This document shows positions 1 to 10,260 of a DNA stretch of 64,000 nucleotides, in pieces; positions within the stretch are counted from its first letter, which is position 1; each line of letters begins with the position of its first letter. The notes under the pieces were generated by a model. That model was given only the letters and a program-made list of their open reading frames with translations, made no database searches and had not been told where the DNA came from. A program made the position numbers and the translations under genes. The DNA is taken from positions 62,001-126,000 of the forward strand of contig JASANG010000291.1 of NCBI GenBank assembly GCA_030248215.1. The letters run 5' to 3'. The stretch is from Enoplolaimus lenunculus (Eukaryota > Nematoda > Enoplea > Enoplida > Thoracostomopsidae).

Positions 1-63
1 AAACAATATTGCGATTATAAAAGCAAACACAAAACTAACACTCTGTCTTTCAATAGTTTAAAA

Positions 64-468
64 CAATAATCAAAGAAAATTAAACAATAATAACAACAAC
101 AACAAAAACACAACAACAACAACAACAAAAACACAACAACAACAACAACAACAAAAACACAACAACTTCAAAAAACACAACAAAAACAACCATAACAACA
201 ATAGCAAACAAGAGTACAGCAATTAAGCAAATACGCAAAAACAAGAACAACAACAACAACAAAAACAACAACAACAACAACAACTACAAAAACAACAACA
301 ACAACAACAACAACTACAAAAACAACAACAACAACAACAACAACTACAAAAACAACAACAACAACAACTGCAAAAACAACAACAACAACAACAACTACAA
401 AAACAACAACAACAACAAGAAGAAGAACGACAACAAGAACAACAACAAAATAACCACAAAAACACCAA
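64..468. repeat. (CAA)n microsatellite block
   Basis: About 400 bases of near-pure CAA/ACA triplets, broken by short AAAAACA and AGAAG variants. Higher-order units such as (CAA)6-CTACAAAAA recur around 280-410. The long cysteine- or leucine-rich readings on the other strand are products of the triplet repeat, not genes. Confidence 0.9.
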
Positions 469-475
469 AATGGCG

Positions 476-689
476 AATAAATTATGTCTGAATGGTGTGT
501 GCCAAATTATACTGGACATCGAGACACTTTCATACCAATTTGCCAGACATCATAAAACCAGGGGCGCAAACCAGAATTTCATATCGGGACAGGTTAAATT
601 TTGCCTAAAAATGCTTTTGCAGTGCGAGAAAAAAGAATTTCACATTTGAAGGTTATTTTACTGCCTGTAAAAGTGCGTTTTTCGTGACT
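476..689. other. Unassigned AT-rich DNA
   Basis: No gene, tandem repeat or recognised repeat family seen here. Confidence 0.4.
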
Positions 690-760
690 ATTTTTTTCGC
701 TTGGCTTAGGCTTACGAATAAACTCTTTCTTACGCGTAGACTTAGGTTTAGGCTTGATCT
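690..760 (+). mobile_element. Family A MITE fragment
   Basis: Contains the family A core (TTTTTTCGCTTGGCTTAGGC and TTAGGTTTAGGC variants) without recognisable ends. Confidence 0.6.
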
Positions 761-954
761 ACACACGACCCACTTTCTACCTGCGCCTGAAGTAAAACAA
801 GTATTTTAAAGATCACTGGTGATTTGCGCTTTAAAAAAGTTTTGCAATATAGCTTCAATGAATTATGCAAATAAAATTTTACCAGAAACAACAAAATTTC
901 TAACCCAGCTAAATAAAACACGGACCGTACCTGACCAGAAATATAACAGACAAT

Positions 955-1098
955 AGCGTAAGTTTTCCACCTTAAAATTTAAAAGTTTGTCGCGGGTAAG
1001 AACTGTGAATTTTTTACCTGCGTGATAAAAATCTTTACCTGCGGGTATACCTGCGCCTGAAATTGTTTATCCGACCCGTGTTTACCCGTGAGTAGTAT
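955..1098 (+). repeat. Family M repeat, partial
   Basis: Built from GCGGGTA and TTTACCTGCG motifs and ending in GACCCGTGTTTACCCG. The same ending and motif set recur at 39739-40146, which looks like the longer copy. Confidence 0.55.
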
Positions 1099-1433
1099 CC
1101 CACGCTGATGTGGAGGGTTCTAGCATTAATAATATAGATAGATTAAAGCTTGCTTCAAAACCGTTTTCCAAAACACAAAAAATTGTCTTGAAACTTCAAA
1201 ACGTCTACTTTCTTGAACTTTTAAGACATAAATGTCTGTTATTTCAGACATTAACAGCCATAACAGCTCAGAAATTTGTTGCTGAAATGGTTAAAACATA
1301 TGTGTCTTATACAATGGCGGATCCATGGGGGGACACCCCGGCCGTGGCCCCGCCCAACAGCATCTCGACAAAAATTATATAATGTCAATTGCTGTTCTAC
1401 GCTGTTTATTTCTCTGTTTTATACACAATAGTA
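1099..1433. other. Unassigned stretch
   Basis: A 90-codon open frame lies here but resembles no family I know. Near 1316 is GGCGGATCCATGGGGGGACA, a G-rich phrase like the ends of GGATCC-type MITEs elsewhere in the window (family K). I read it as repeat-derived. Confidence 0.35.
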
Positions 1434-1631
1434 TAAACACGCTTTAAAGTTTCGAACTCACCTTTATTTGGCCCTGGAGTCATTCATGCGCCACAATTAG
1501 GGATAATAAATATTTATGGACTCTAACAAGGGTTTAAGGACTCTGCCCGCTTACGCACTCTTATTAGGGATACGGACTCCTATTAATTGGGACTCAAAAT
1601 GGGGACCGCCCTCTTATTTGGGTCACTACAG
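1434..1631 (+). mobile_element. Family F MITE, 3' part
   Basis: Matches the second half of family F: GACTCTAATTAGGG-type repeats, then GGACTCAAAATGGGGACC and the terminal GGTCACTACAG followed by TA. Confidence 0.75.
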
Positions 1632-2089
1632 TATGGGTCAAAAATAAGTTTATTACCTGTCAAATTTTGCCTCCCCCAATTTTGAAATCCTGGATCCGCC
1701 ACTGGTCTTATATTTAAGAAATTATTTGTGCTAATGTATAAGACATGAATTTCTTCGCTTCAAAAATAGTTGTGTTATAACCAAGACTATTTTTGTGATT
1801 TTTCTTTTTTAAAAACATGCTTTGTTTATATTCTTAGCAGTGTATTTAAATAATCAAATTTCAATGATATTTCGGTTTGAGATTAGGCGCCCCAACCTAA
1901 GTCTACGTCTTGGACGTATTTTAGGCAGTAAAATTAGAGAATTTCGTTGAGCTTTAACCCCCAATTTTGGAGTCTTTCCCTGCAAAACATTTGTTTTGTA
2001 TTTCAGACACATTTGTGTTATGTTTCAGAAACATTTGTCTTCATCGTTTATGAAACAAATCTTTAACCCTATCTCGCATGAATATTTTC
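1632..2089. other. Unassigned stretch
   Basis: Holds a short GGATCCGCCACTGG phrase near 1692 like the tip of family K. Otherwise AT-rich, with scattered CAGACA/AACATTTGT words and no gene seen. Confidence 0.35.
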
Positions 2090-2270
2090 AATTTCATATG
2101 AGATGTAATTACATGGTAAGATTCGATCCCCAGTCTCACGGGTGGGAGGCGCTTACGATGACCACTGAGCTATAGGAGCTTGACGCTCGAGCCCGAGTAG
2201 GCTCTCACGTCTTGTGGAGATTTTGTACTGCGCATATATGTGGCTAAATATTAAACACTGCTCGCAGTGT
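2090..2270 (-). repeat. tRNA-derived SINE (family S1)
   Basis: Read on the minus strand, a tRNA-like head carries an A-box-like TATAGCTCAGTGGTCATCG and a B-box-like GGGGATCGAATC about 35 bases later. The adjoining CTCACGTCTTGTGG segment is shared with the copy at 6925-7095. No proper cloverleaf closes, so this is a SINE, not a working tRNA gene. Confidence 0.65.
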
Positions 2271-2414
2271 GTGTATTGCTCGTACATTATTGTATTTAGT
2301 TGCTCATAGTCGTTTTAATTTCTTGTTACAAGTGTCGTAGCATACCAGGGGCTCCCACAATTATCCCTTTTTAATTGTTTCACTAGTTTTTTTAGATAAT
2401 AGACACTTTGACTA

Positions 2415-2717
2415 TGTAAACATCAGGCACGGAACGTTTTTCTGTGGGACTAGAATAGAATAATCTTAAGCTTTAGACTAATTTTTTGCTTGGCTTCGGC
2501 TTAGGAATAAACTCATTCTTACACTTAGGCTTAGGAGCCTATGTTAAGATCAGAAGCGGAACGTTTTTTGTGAAACTGCTAAAAAGTAAAGCTTAAGCTT
2601 TAGACTAACTTTTTTGTTTGCTTAGGCTCAGGCTTAAGCTTAGGAATAGGTTCATTCTGACGCTTAGGCTTAGGAATAAGCTTTTAATACTGCTGCGCCC
2701 CTGTTCTTACATTGGCC
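2415..2717 (+). mobile_element. Family A MITE, one and a half copies
   Basis: Two successive 5' halves (ATGTAAACATCAGG..GGAACG at 2415 and ATGTTAAGATCAG..GGAACG near 2553) share one 3' end, CCCTGTTCTTACATTGGCC at 2699-2717. This looks like a head-to-tail partial dimer or a nested insertion. Confidence 0.75.
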
Positions 2718-3319
2718 GACACTTTAAAATAACAATTTGACTTATTTACTGCAAAGCAGATATGCACCGACCCCTCCATGTACCATTTATCTTATACAAA
2801 ATTGTTCAAACTGAATTTTGGGAAACTTAACCAAACTAAATATTAGGAGTCAATTGTAAAAAATTACACTTATAAATAACTGACCTCAAATGACTTTAGG
2901 CAAACGCACAATAACCATTTAGGCCATCAAGGCTGTAGCTTAAGTTAGGGGGGACGGCCCCTGCAAAGCACCCATAAAATCTTACCGCTGTCATTTTGAG
3001 ACAATTTCGGTATAAGACGCCCTCCTTGCACGTTAAACGCCAAGGTATTAATGCTTATTTGGTTTCTCGCTCGCTTCGCTCACGAGGTTTCGTCATACTT
3101 ATTGCACCATGTGATTGCACATTCACCCCATTTATGGATATGCTCTTGTACCCTGATGATACCGTACCCGAGGGTCCCTGCCTTTAAAACCACTCGCATG
3201 TCGTTCACCGAGGCTGTGTTCTCGATATAAAACTATCGGATATTTACCCACAATCCTGGTGGGGGCACCGTAAATATTTCTCAGTTTTTATTTTATTTCG
3301 AACTATTGTAGCATATCTG
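2718..3319. other. Unassigned stretch with a GCGAGCGAAGC-type motif
   Basis: No gene seen. TTTCTCGCTCGCTTCGCTCACGAG-like sequence near 3063 recurs in variant form at 6366, 17284, 22272, 30419 and 61724, which suggests an unclassified dispersed repeat. Confidence 0.35.
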
Positions 3320-3463
3320 TAATGAAAAATTGCGAGATATATACGTGATTTATACCTTAAAGTTTTGAGCGTAAAAACAAAACGGAATTTCCGGTATTTC
3401 TACAACGGAATCGAATACCGATTTTGTCGGAAACGAAAACGAATATCCGGTTGCACCCTGGTT
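3320..3463 (-). mobile_element. Family G (hAT-like) MITE, partial
   Basis: Minus-strand copy ending in CCGGTTGCACCCTG at 3450-3463. The interior matches the complement of the copy near 20717-20860, including the GAGATATACGT stretch and several TTCCGGT words. Confidence 0.6.
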
Positions 3464-4255
3464 CGTAGTCTTGCAAAATGGTGACAAAACGGACAACACC
3501 AGGCCCGACGGCAACTGTAAGAAAACGTCCACAAAGCATACGCGGTGTGTTACGAGAATGTTATTGTATGCAAATTAGAACACATATAGAACACATATAT
3601 ACAGTGTGAAAGCCAATAAAACATGATATATTAAAGAACTAAAAGTAATGTATTAAAGTCAAATCAAATGTACGCAAAACTATTGTGCAGTTTTCAGTAA
3701 ATTGCAAAATGTTTTGGTAGAAACGTATCTTAGGATGCAAATATGCAACCACGTTGACTAGTCTATATATTAAAGCTGGAACACCCCAGATGCGTATTTT
3801 GGGCAGCGTTCTAGCTGATTTGCATGTATCGTTATGTAGATTACATACATAAAATTCCGGAAATTGAAAATTGTGTTTAGACTTTTGAGATAGAGGGTAT
3901 ATAATTGTTGAGAAGACTACCACCCACCGGACTACGATTCTGAATTCGGAGGCTCTACGAAGTCGACGCTGAAGCAACGTTGATCCCCAATAATTATCTG
4001 GTGGCAGGTAAAGCTTTATCTGATTCGTCACTGCTTCAGTTGTTCCGATACAGCACAGTTTAAAAGTCGAAAATAATAAATAAAAACAAAAAATGATAAA
4101 TAAAAACAATAAAATTAATATAGAAATAAAACAAATATATAGAACAAAAATGACAAATAAAAACAAAAATAAAAACAAAATGAATAAATTAAAACAAAAA
4201 ATAAATGAAAACAATCAATAATATGCTTCCTTCTGCGCTAAGAGCAACTGTTTAC
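3464..4255. other. Unassigned stretch with AAAAACAAAAATAAA run
   Basis: 4065-4205 is a low-complexity run of AAAAACAAAAATAAATA words. Its translation on the other strand is a Phe/Leu/Ile-rich artefact. No gene or known repeat seen in the rest. Confidence 0.4.
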
Positions 4256-4365
4256 ATAAACGATTAGTTTTACAGATATAATATATATATTTTACAGATA
4301 TAATATATATATTTTACAGATATAATGTATATATGTTTATATATCTATATATATAAATATATATA
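4256..4365. repeat. TATA-rich tandem repeat
   Basis: A 26-base unit, TTTTACAGATATAATATATATA, recurs about three times and then runs into ATATATAAATATAT low complexity. Confidence 0.8.
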
Positions 4366-4670
4366 AATAACTATTAAATTTTGTACACACTCAAGACATA
4401 AACTCCAAGAAACGAAACAATTGTTTAAATTTTGAACTCAAACTGAAATTCACGTTCGAATTATAAAAATAAATATAAATCAAGTGCACTTTAAAGTCAA
4501 CCGACACTTGTGGAGTTGCCATTGAAACTGCTTTGAACGATCGCAGAGTCGATGTTTTATTTCGAGACGGTGCAGTCTGATTGATCAGGGGCGAATCGTT
4601 CGGGGTTCATTGACCCGCGACCAGCGCCCCGGTTGTAGTAAGTAAAAGTTAACTGGTCAAATATAAAATC
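4366..4670. other. Unassigned stretch
   Basis: No gene or recognised repeat seen. Confidence 0.3.
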
Positions 4671-4674
4671 GAAG

Positions 4675-4861
4675 GGCCAATGTATAGAACAGGGTCTGAA
4701 CAGTAGCATAAGCATTTTGCAACGCCTGAACCTAAGCCTAAGAGTGAGAATGAGCGTATACCTAAGCCTAAGCTTAAACCAAAAAATTAGTCTAAAGCTT
4801 AAGCTTACTCTATTATAGTACCGGCGGATAACGGTCCGGCCTTGTTCTACACATCGGCCAA
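4675..4861 (-). mobile_element. Family A MITE
   Basis: Full-length copy with both ends: GGCCAATGTATAGAACAGGG at the left and CCTTGTTCTACACATCGGCC at the right. The core is CCTAAGCCTAAG on this strand. Confidence 0.85.
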
Positions 4862-4918
4862 TCGAAGAATGCTTCTAGTCAAACGGCATCAGTCGAGTGT
4901 TATAGTTATGTGTCAAAG

Positions 4919-5037
4919 CAGGGTTGTTTTTCCCGGGAAAAAATTACAACCGGAAAAAATGAATTTTTTTCCATTTTTCCGAAAGGAAATGAAAAAAAAA
5001 CCATTTTTTCCGGTACTTTTTCCGGCCAACAACCCTG
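4919..5037 (+). mobile_element. 119-bp hAT-like MITE with perfect 8-bp duplication
   Basis: The element begins CAGGGTTGTT and ends AACAACCCTG, a perfect 10-bp inverted repeat. It is flanked by TGTCAAAG at 4911-4918 and again at 5038-5045. An 8-bp duplication with CAG..CTG ends is typical of hAT elements. The interior is a near-palindrome of CCGGAAAAAAT-type words. Overlapping small open frames are fortuitous. Confidence 0.9.
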
Positions 5038-5237
5038 TGTCAAAGTATCGATTATTGTGCAAAAAAAGCGTCTGGCTTTTCGACCCAAAGATTATCCTTC
5101 ACTGTGTAATTTTTGGCTTGACGCCTGGTTCAGATGGTTGAAACGGTCTCTTTTTACCCGGAATAAAAGGGCCGATCTATATATTAGATCCACCACCGAA
5201 GCCACGAAAAGTTAATAACTTGAATATAATCATTACG

Positions 5238-5456
5238 GCCAATGTGACTTAATAGGGCCGTAACAGTAGATTAAGCGTATTCCCAAGTCTAATCCTGAGC
5301 CTAAGTGTTGCAAAAGCGTATACCTAAGCCTAAGCCTAAGCGTTGCAAGAGTCTATTCCTAAGCCTAAGCTTAAGAAAAAAAGTAGTCTACAATGTAAAC
5401 CTACGCTTTTACAGACCCACCAGAAACCGGGACAGCCCTAAAAGTAACATGGGCCA
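5238..5456 (-). mobile_element. Family A2 MITE
   Basis: Subfamily A2: starts GGCCAATGTGACTTAATAGGG and ends CCTAAAAGTAACATGGGCC, with CCTAAGCCTAAGCGTTGCAA units and the CCACCAGAAACC word near the right end. Confidence 0.85.
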
Positions 5457-5607
5457 TGATTACGTTAAAATTGCCTCTGGATCGGTTCGCTGCCAGGTTT
5501 GGTCATTTCACCCCACAGAACTATAGAGGCTTTTGAATAACCCCGCTGGTACACCGACATTAGAACTTGCTAGCGACGGTCGCTCTCAAAAGGTTTTGGC
5601 TGAAGTT

Positions 5608-5621
5608 TCTTCTTGTTGTCG

Positions 5622-5683
<62 letters not shown>

Positions 5684-5693
5684 CTTGTTGTTG
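5608..5693 (+). repeat. (TTG)n microsatellite
   Basis: About 26 TTG triplets. The poly-Cys reading of this run is an artefact. Confidence 0.95.
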
Positions 5694-5807
5694 TAACTGC
5701 CGAGATTCATGCAAAACATTTTTCGATCTCATGAAATATGTACCATTTTACAACTTTAAAAACAAGACATCCATGAATGCTTCGATCTTCGTACGGAACA
5801 TACGGCG

Positions 5808-6007
5808 CATGTTACTTTAAGGGGCGTCCAGGTTTCTGGTGGGTCTATAAAAGAGTATGTTTAGATTCTAGATTATATTTTTTGCTTAGGTTTTGGCTTA
5901 GGCTAATAGGCTTTAAGGCTTAGGAACTCATTTTTGTAACGCTTAAGGCTTTAGGCTTAGGAATACGCTTAATCTAATGTTACGCTTCTCAAAATAACAC
6001 TCGCCGG
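5808..6007 (+). mobile_element. Family A2 MITE
   Basis: Starts CATGTTACTTTAAGGGGCGT, has GGTTTCTGGTGGGTCTATAA and TTAGGC words, and ends in a worn TTCTCAAAATAACA. Confidence 0.75.
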
Positions 6008-6057
6008 ACATACAGTAATATTTTAGGCCAATTTTGTCATGTCGACGCAACATTTAG

Positions 6058-6229
6058 GGTCCACGTATAGAACAGTGGCGGAACGTTTTCCTGCGAGACT
6101 GTAACAGAGAAAGTTTAAGCTTTAACTTTTTTGCTTAGGTTAGGTGTAGGCGCATCGTTACGCTATAGGCTTAGGCTTAGGAATATGATTTATACTACCG
6201 TCCCCCGGCCCTGTTCTACACATGGGCCA
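6058..6229 (+). mobile_element. Family A MITE
   Basis: Starts TATAGAACAGTGGCGGAACG and ends GGCCCTGTTCTACACATGGGCC, with a short TTAGGCTTAGG core. Confidence 0.8.
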
Positions 6230-6445
6230 CAACCTGTGCCGCGGCTACCGTCCCCCCTGATCCCTGCAAAACCAATCCGGTACGCGATTTCAAAACGTTC
6301 TGCGTTTCGGTCAGAAATCAGATTAAGCATTGCTTTATATATATAAATTGCAAAAGAAATTTCGCGAACAAAGCGAGCGAGAAGCCAAAATAAATGTGTC
6401 CCCTGTTTTTGATATCCGTGCTTCTGACCTTACGAAGAGGATCAA

Positions 6446-6591
6446 TCTCGAAGTCGGAAGGGGGTTATTCGGTCAACCCCTGATCTCCCAGCGACAGATC
6501 TTGAATACACCGCTGCTATCTCGAAGTCGGAAGGGGGTTATTCGGTCAACCCCTGATCTCCCAGCGACAGATCTTGAATACACCGCTGCTC
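6446..6591. repeat. Near-perfect 73-bp tandem duplication
   Basis: The unit beginning TCTCGAAGTCGGAAGGGGGT at 6446 is repeated from 6519 with essentially no changes, so the duplication is recent. The GC-richer surroundings belong to no family I recognise. Confidence 0.9.
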
Positions 6592-6694
6592 TAGAACGCA
6601 CAAACCAAAACTAAAGTTTTTTATTGAAAAATTAGTCGAAAGCTTAAGCTTAAGTTCCGCGCAAAACCATCTCGGCGTCGGGAAAATGTAAACA

Positions 6695-6855
6695 ACGGGG
6701 CGAAACAGTATTATTAATATATTCCTACGAATGAGCATATTCCTTATTAAAGCCTAAGCCTAAGGGTAAGCCAAGCAAAAAAGTTAGTCTAAAGCTTAAG
6801 GTTACTCTATTCTAGTCCCACAGAAAAACGGTCTGCCCTTGATCTTTACATGGAC
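6695..6855 (-). mobile_element. Family A MITE
   Basis: Left end GGGGCGAAACAGTATTATTA and right end CCCTTGATCTTTACATGGACC, with CCTAAGCCTAAG between. Confidence 0.75.
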
Positions 6856-6924
6856 CCGTCCTGGCAACTATTAGATGGATCACAATTATTAAAGATAGTA
6901 AACTGAAAATTTTTCGCTTAACCC

Positions 6925-7095
6925 TTTCTCGCATGAATATTTTCTATTTCCCCTGAGACCTACTTTTATGCTAGGATTCGAACACCAGTTACTGGAGTGG
7001 GAGGCGTATACCATCACCACTCAGCTATAGCAGCTTGACGCTCGAGCCCGAGGGGGCTCTCACGTCTTGTGGTGATTTAGTACTATGTATACGTG
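6925..7095 (-). repeat. tRNA-derived SINE (family S1)
   Basis: Second copy of the 2090-2270 repeat. On the minus strand it has GCTATAGCTGAGTGGTGATGG (A-box-like) and a GTTCGAATCC-type B-box. The two copies also share the leading TAACCCTWTCTCGCATGAATA. Confidence 0.65.
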
Positions 7096-7365
7096 TTGCA
7101 ATTGTTAAACACGGTGCGATATACATTTTGTTAGAAGGGGTTAATATTGATAAGCGTTTGCTGTTGCCTATCTCTTGTAGTATAAGCGCAATAGTTGGTT
7201 CGTTGTATAGATTTTAGTTTTAGCAGTTTAGTGGCTGTATTAAAATGTTTAGATAACAGCTGAAATTTAAATATTTACATTTGTTTGCTTCACAAAAACT
7301 TCACTGGTTTATCATTCGTAGCTAAGAACCCGTGACCGCTACCGACCCAATATTTCATAAATAAG

Positions 7366-7565
7366 ATGGCCAATATTACTTTAAGGGGCGTAACTGCAGA
7401 TTAAACGTATTCCTAAGCCAACGCCTAAGCCTAAGCGTTGCAAAAATGTGTTCCAAAGCCCAAGCCTAAAGCCTAAAACCTAAGCAAAAAATGTAATCTA
7501 GAATGTAAACCTAGTCTTTTATATATTCACCAGAAACCTGGACGCCCCTTAAAGTAACATGAGCC
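7366..7565 (-). mobile_element. Family A2 MITE
   Basis: GGCCAATATTACTTTAAGGG at the left, CCCCTTAAAGTAACATGAGCC at the right, CCTAAGC core. Confidence 0.85.
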
Positions 7566-7732
7566 GTCAAATGTGTGTTGCACGTATTACCAGTTGGTGA
7601 TAGGTCTTGTAACTTTTAAACAAGACAATGGCGAAGTTTGAAATTGAGCACATTTGTTGCATTCGATTTACTTTTTACTTCTCAGCGCAGATTTTGGGAT
7701 CTGTAATTGCAGCAGTTAAGTTAGTTTCATAA

Positions 7733-7902
7733 GATTTTTCTGTGGGACTGCAATAGAGTAAGCTTAAGCTTTAGATTAATTTTTTTTCTTGGCTTATGCT
7801 TAGGCTTATGAATATGTTCATTCTTACGCTTAGGCTTACCCTTATGTTTAGGCTTAGGAATATGCGTATAATAATGTTCCGTCCTTGTTCTTTACATTGA
7901 CC
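7733..7902 (+). mobile_element. Family A MITE
   Basis: TTTTTCTGTGGGACTGCAATAG left half, TTAGGCTTA core, and right end CCTTGTTCTTTACATTGACC. Confidence 0.75.
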
Positions 7903-8250
7903 GTTAGTTTGAACACGTATTAATGATTAACTGGTGATAGGCGCTATATGCATTTAAGAATGTGGGCCTTTGCTGACATATAATTTTTCGCACTGAATTT
8001 AAATTTGTTAACATAATTTCTTCTACATTTTCTGTGAAGACTGCAATAGCGTAAACTTAAGCATTATACTATTGTTTTGGCTTGGCTTGGTTTAGGCTTT
8101 AGGCTTAGGCTTTAGGAATATGCTCATTTTTATTTTGAAAACCTATTATTAACTAGTGATAGACGCTATATGCATTCGAGAATATGGACCCTTGCTCTCA
8201 TATAATTTTTCAGATCGAATTCAAATTTGCTAATCTATATTTCTTCTCAA
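7903..8250. repeat. Tandem pair of a 90-bp segment around a family A fragment
   Basis: GGTGATAGGCGCTATATGCAT at 7933 recurs as AGTGATAGACGCTATATGCAT near 8154, each followed by a similar ATATAATTTTTC stretch. A partial family A MITE (8029-8140) sits between them. The TAACTGGTGATAGG word resembles the ends of family I. Confidence 0.6.
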
Positions 8251-8459
8251 TATAAGCCATGAGGCCACAGTTTGACGCGCGTATTTGGGCCGCATTTGGA
8301 ACATATTCATGTGTATTGCTTATTAAGCTGCTACTTATGTCTATGGTTGTCGCAGTTAAACGTTTTCAAACTAAGGTAAAAATGCGTTGAAATTTTAAAC
8401 ATTTTATGAAAATTTCAAACATTTTAAACAATTTCAATATGCAAAAGTATGGAGATTAT

Positions 8460-8641
8460 GGCCTAAAAGTATAGAACAGGGCCTGATCGTTTTTTCCGGA
8501 CGGGCTATAATAGAGTCAGTTTATGCTTTAGAATAATTTTTTGCTTAGGCTTAGGCTTAGGCTTAGGAATACGCTAAGGCTTAGGCTTAGGTTTAGTAAT
8601 ATGCTTATACTACTGTTCCGGCCGTGTTCTATACATGGGTC
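8460..8641 (+). mobile_element. Family A MITE
   Basis: Left GTATAGAACAGGGCCTGATCG, right GCCGTGTTCTATACATGGGTC, with two blocks of TTAGGC repeats. Confidence 0.85.
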
Positions 8642-8935
8642 GAGATAATAATGAATACTTTTTGCTAAGATTGTTGTGGAAGAGTTTTTTCTGCGTTGTT
8701 TATACTTAATTTTTTTGTTAGTAGTCATACAATGAAGCGCGATGGCCGCCCCTTATACATTGGTCCAAACGGACGCAAAGATTATTTGAGTTACCGCTGA
8801 ATACTGGCAAAATTCAACCAATTTTCTAACAAACGTCAAAAAATGTTTCATTGCTGAGCCATAGCGTAGCCCTGTGCCGTAAAAGAGAAAAAATTCAAGC
8901 AAATGGTTTTAAATTTCGTACAAAAATACAGGACA
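8642..8935. other. Unassigned stretch
   Basis: No gene or recognised repeat seen. Confidence 0.3.
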
Positions 8936-9181
8936 TTCACGAGAATTTGTCGCCCGACAATTCGTCGAGCGACAACTCGTCGAGCGACAACTTGTCGACC
9001 GACATCTCGTCGACCGACAACTTGTCGACCGATAACTTGTAATCTGAAATTTCATCGAGTCTACCATTTGTCATCATTGATTATGCTTTGGTTTAGGCTT
9101 CGAATTACGTTCAGAATTATGCTTCATTTTAGCAATTAAGACACTGTTGGGCGACAAGTTGTCGGGCGACGAATTATCGTA
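8936..9181. mobile_element. Inverted-repeat element with a 14-bp GTCG tandem array
   Basis: The left end (GAGAATTTGTCGCCCGACAA) is mirrored at the right (GTCGGGCGACGAATTATCG). From 8950 to 9035 a roughly 14-bp unit, GACAACTCGTCGAGC with variants, is repeated about six times, and the unit itself is close to palindromic. Small open frames rich in DNSS or RRPT are readings of this array. Confidence 0.75.
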
Positions 9182-9750
9182 GATTCATTGAAACAAGAGT
9201 CGACGATATTTAACAAGAGTATGCAACCGCTTTGGCCGTGCATCGTACAAAATGTATCAGCACGTGGGTGCATTTTTTACCTGGCCCCGCCCCCTCAGTT
9301 AGGGGGGTAGTCACCAGTTAAACCACTGGTACAACATAAGAGTATAATTGAGTATAATTTTAGTGACTTTAGCCAAAATTCAAAATATCAATGCAACGTA
9401 CTCCCTCTCAGGGGCGTTGGCCAAAAACGTATAACAGGCACTGAGAGTATATTCACTCCGGCGCAGAATACATCCAGTTGCACACTCTTGTAAACAGTGT
9501 CATTATCGACTCTTGATTGAAATTCAAGAGAAACAAATTACAGTTGCAAATCTGTAGCGACAAACCGTCAAATTTGGAGAGAATTATTTCGGTACTGCAA
9601 AGAAACAGGTCAAAATAGTGGCTGCTAAGATAGAATTGGCACTCTCTTAACGATTTATTTAGTAAAAACTGTGCCATTACTTGATCAAAAACTTTTGACT
9701 CGCGGAGCGCGGGGTGTGACGCACCAATCCCCCCCGATCGCGACGCCCAT
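9182..9750. other. Unassigned stretch
   Basis: A C/G-run-bearing phrase (GGCCCCGCCCCCTCAG then GGGGGGTAG) lies near 9282-9310 and could be MITE debris. No gene or exon recognised. The missing first exon of the MGST1-like gene was looked for here and not found. Confidence 0.35.
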
Positions 9751-9972
9751 ACACTGTAAATTTTGATGAGATGTGTAGTTGTTGAGCGAATTAGTCATTT
9801 CTGATTGAAAAACAGTAAACATTAACTCGCTCTGAGCTGATTGTATTTTGGATGACCTGATTAATTAACTCAAAATGAGTTCAATCAATTCACAATTCTG
9901 AGTGTTGAAAGACCTAATTTAAAGCTCAGGCTTCTGAATGAATTCAACTCATTGAGTTAAAAACAACTCACT
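9751..9972 (+). mobile_element. Family B MITE, subfamily B2 (interrupted)
   Basis: Starts ACACTGTAAATT and carries the B2-specific words GAATTAGTCATTTCTG and AAAGACCTAATT. Its last about 15 bases (GAATTTACAATATAT) resume at 10227 because a second family B element is inserted in its tip. Confidence 0.85.
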
Positions 9973-10226
9973 GCACTGCAAATTCCAGTGAGTTGACTAA
10001 TTAATTCAGCTAGCGAGTTGGTTAATTTTGAATTAATACCAGTAAACATTAACTCACTCTGATTTGAGTTGATTCTCACTCTGAGTTGAGTTGGCTCTGG
10101 ATGAGTGGATTAATAAGCTCAGAATGACTTGAATAAACTTAAAATTCTGAGTTCTGATAGTCCTAACTTGCAGTGAGTGATTCAACTCATTCTGAGTTAA
10201 AATCAACTCACTGAAATTTACAATGT
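9973..10226 (+). mobile_element. Family B MITE, subfamily B1, nested in a B2 copy
   Basis: Full-length: CACTGCAAATTCCAGTGAG to GAAATTTACAATG. It ends about 34 bases before the exon at 10261. The flanks CACTG and TGGAATTTAC rebuild the uninterrupted B2 tip seen at 18033-18052, so this insertion is younger than the B2 copy. Confidence 0.85.
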
Positions 10227-10260
10227 GGAATTTACAATATATACTAACTTATATTTTTAG

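Noticed and set aside
80-519. Long Leu-, Val- or Cys-rich open frames on the minus strand
   Set aside because: They are translations of the (CAA)n microsatellite.
3639-4214. 191-codon minus-strand frame
   Set aside because: Its start is a Phe/Ile/Leu artefact of an AAAAACAAAAATAAA run and the rest shows no family resemblance or conserved motif.
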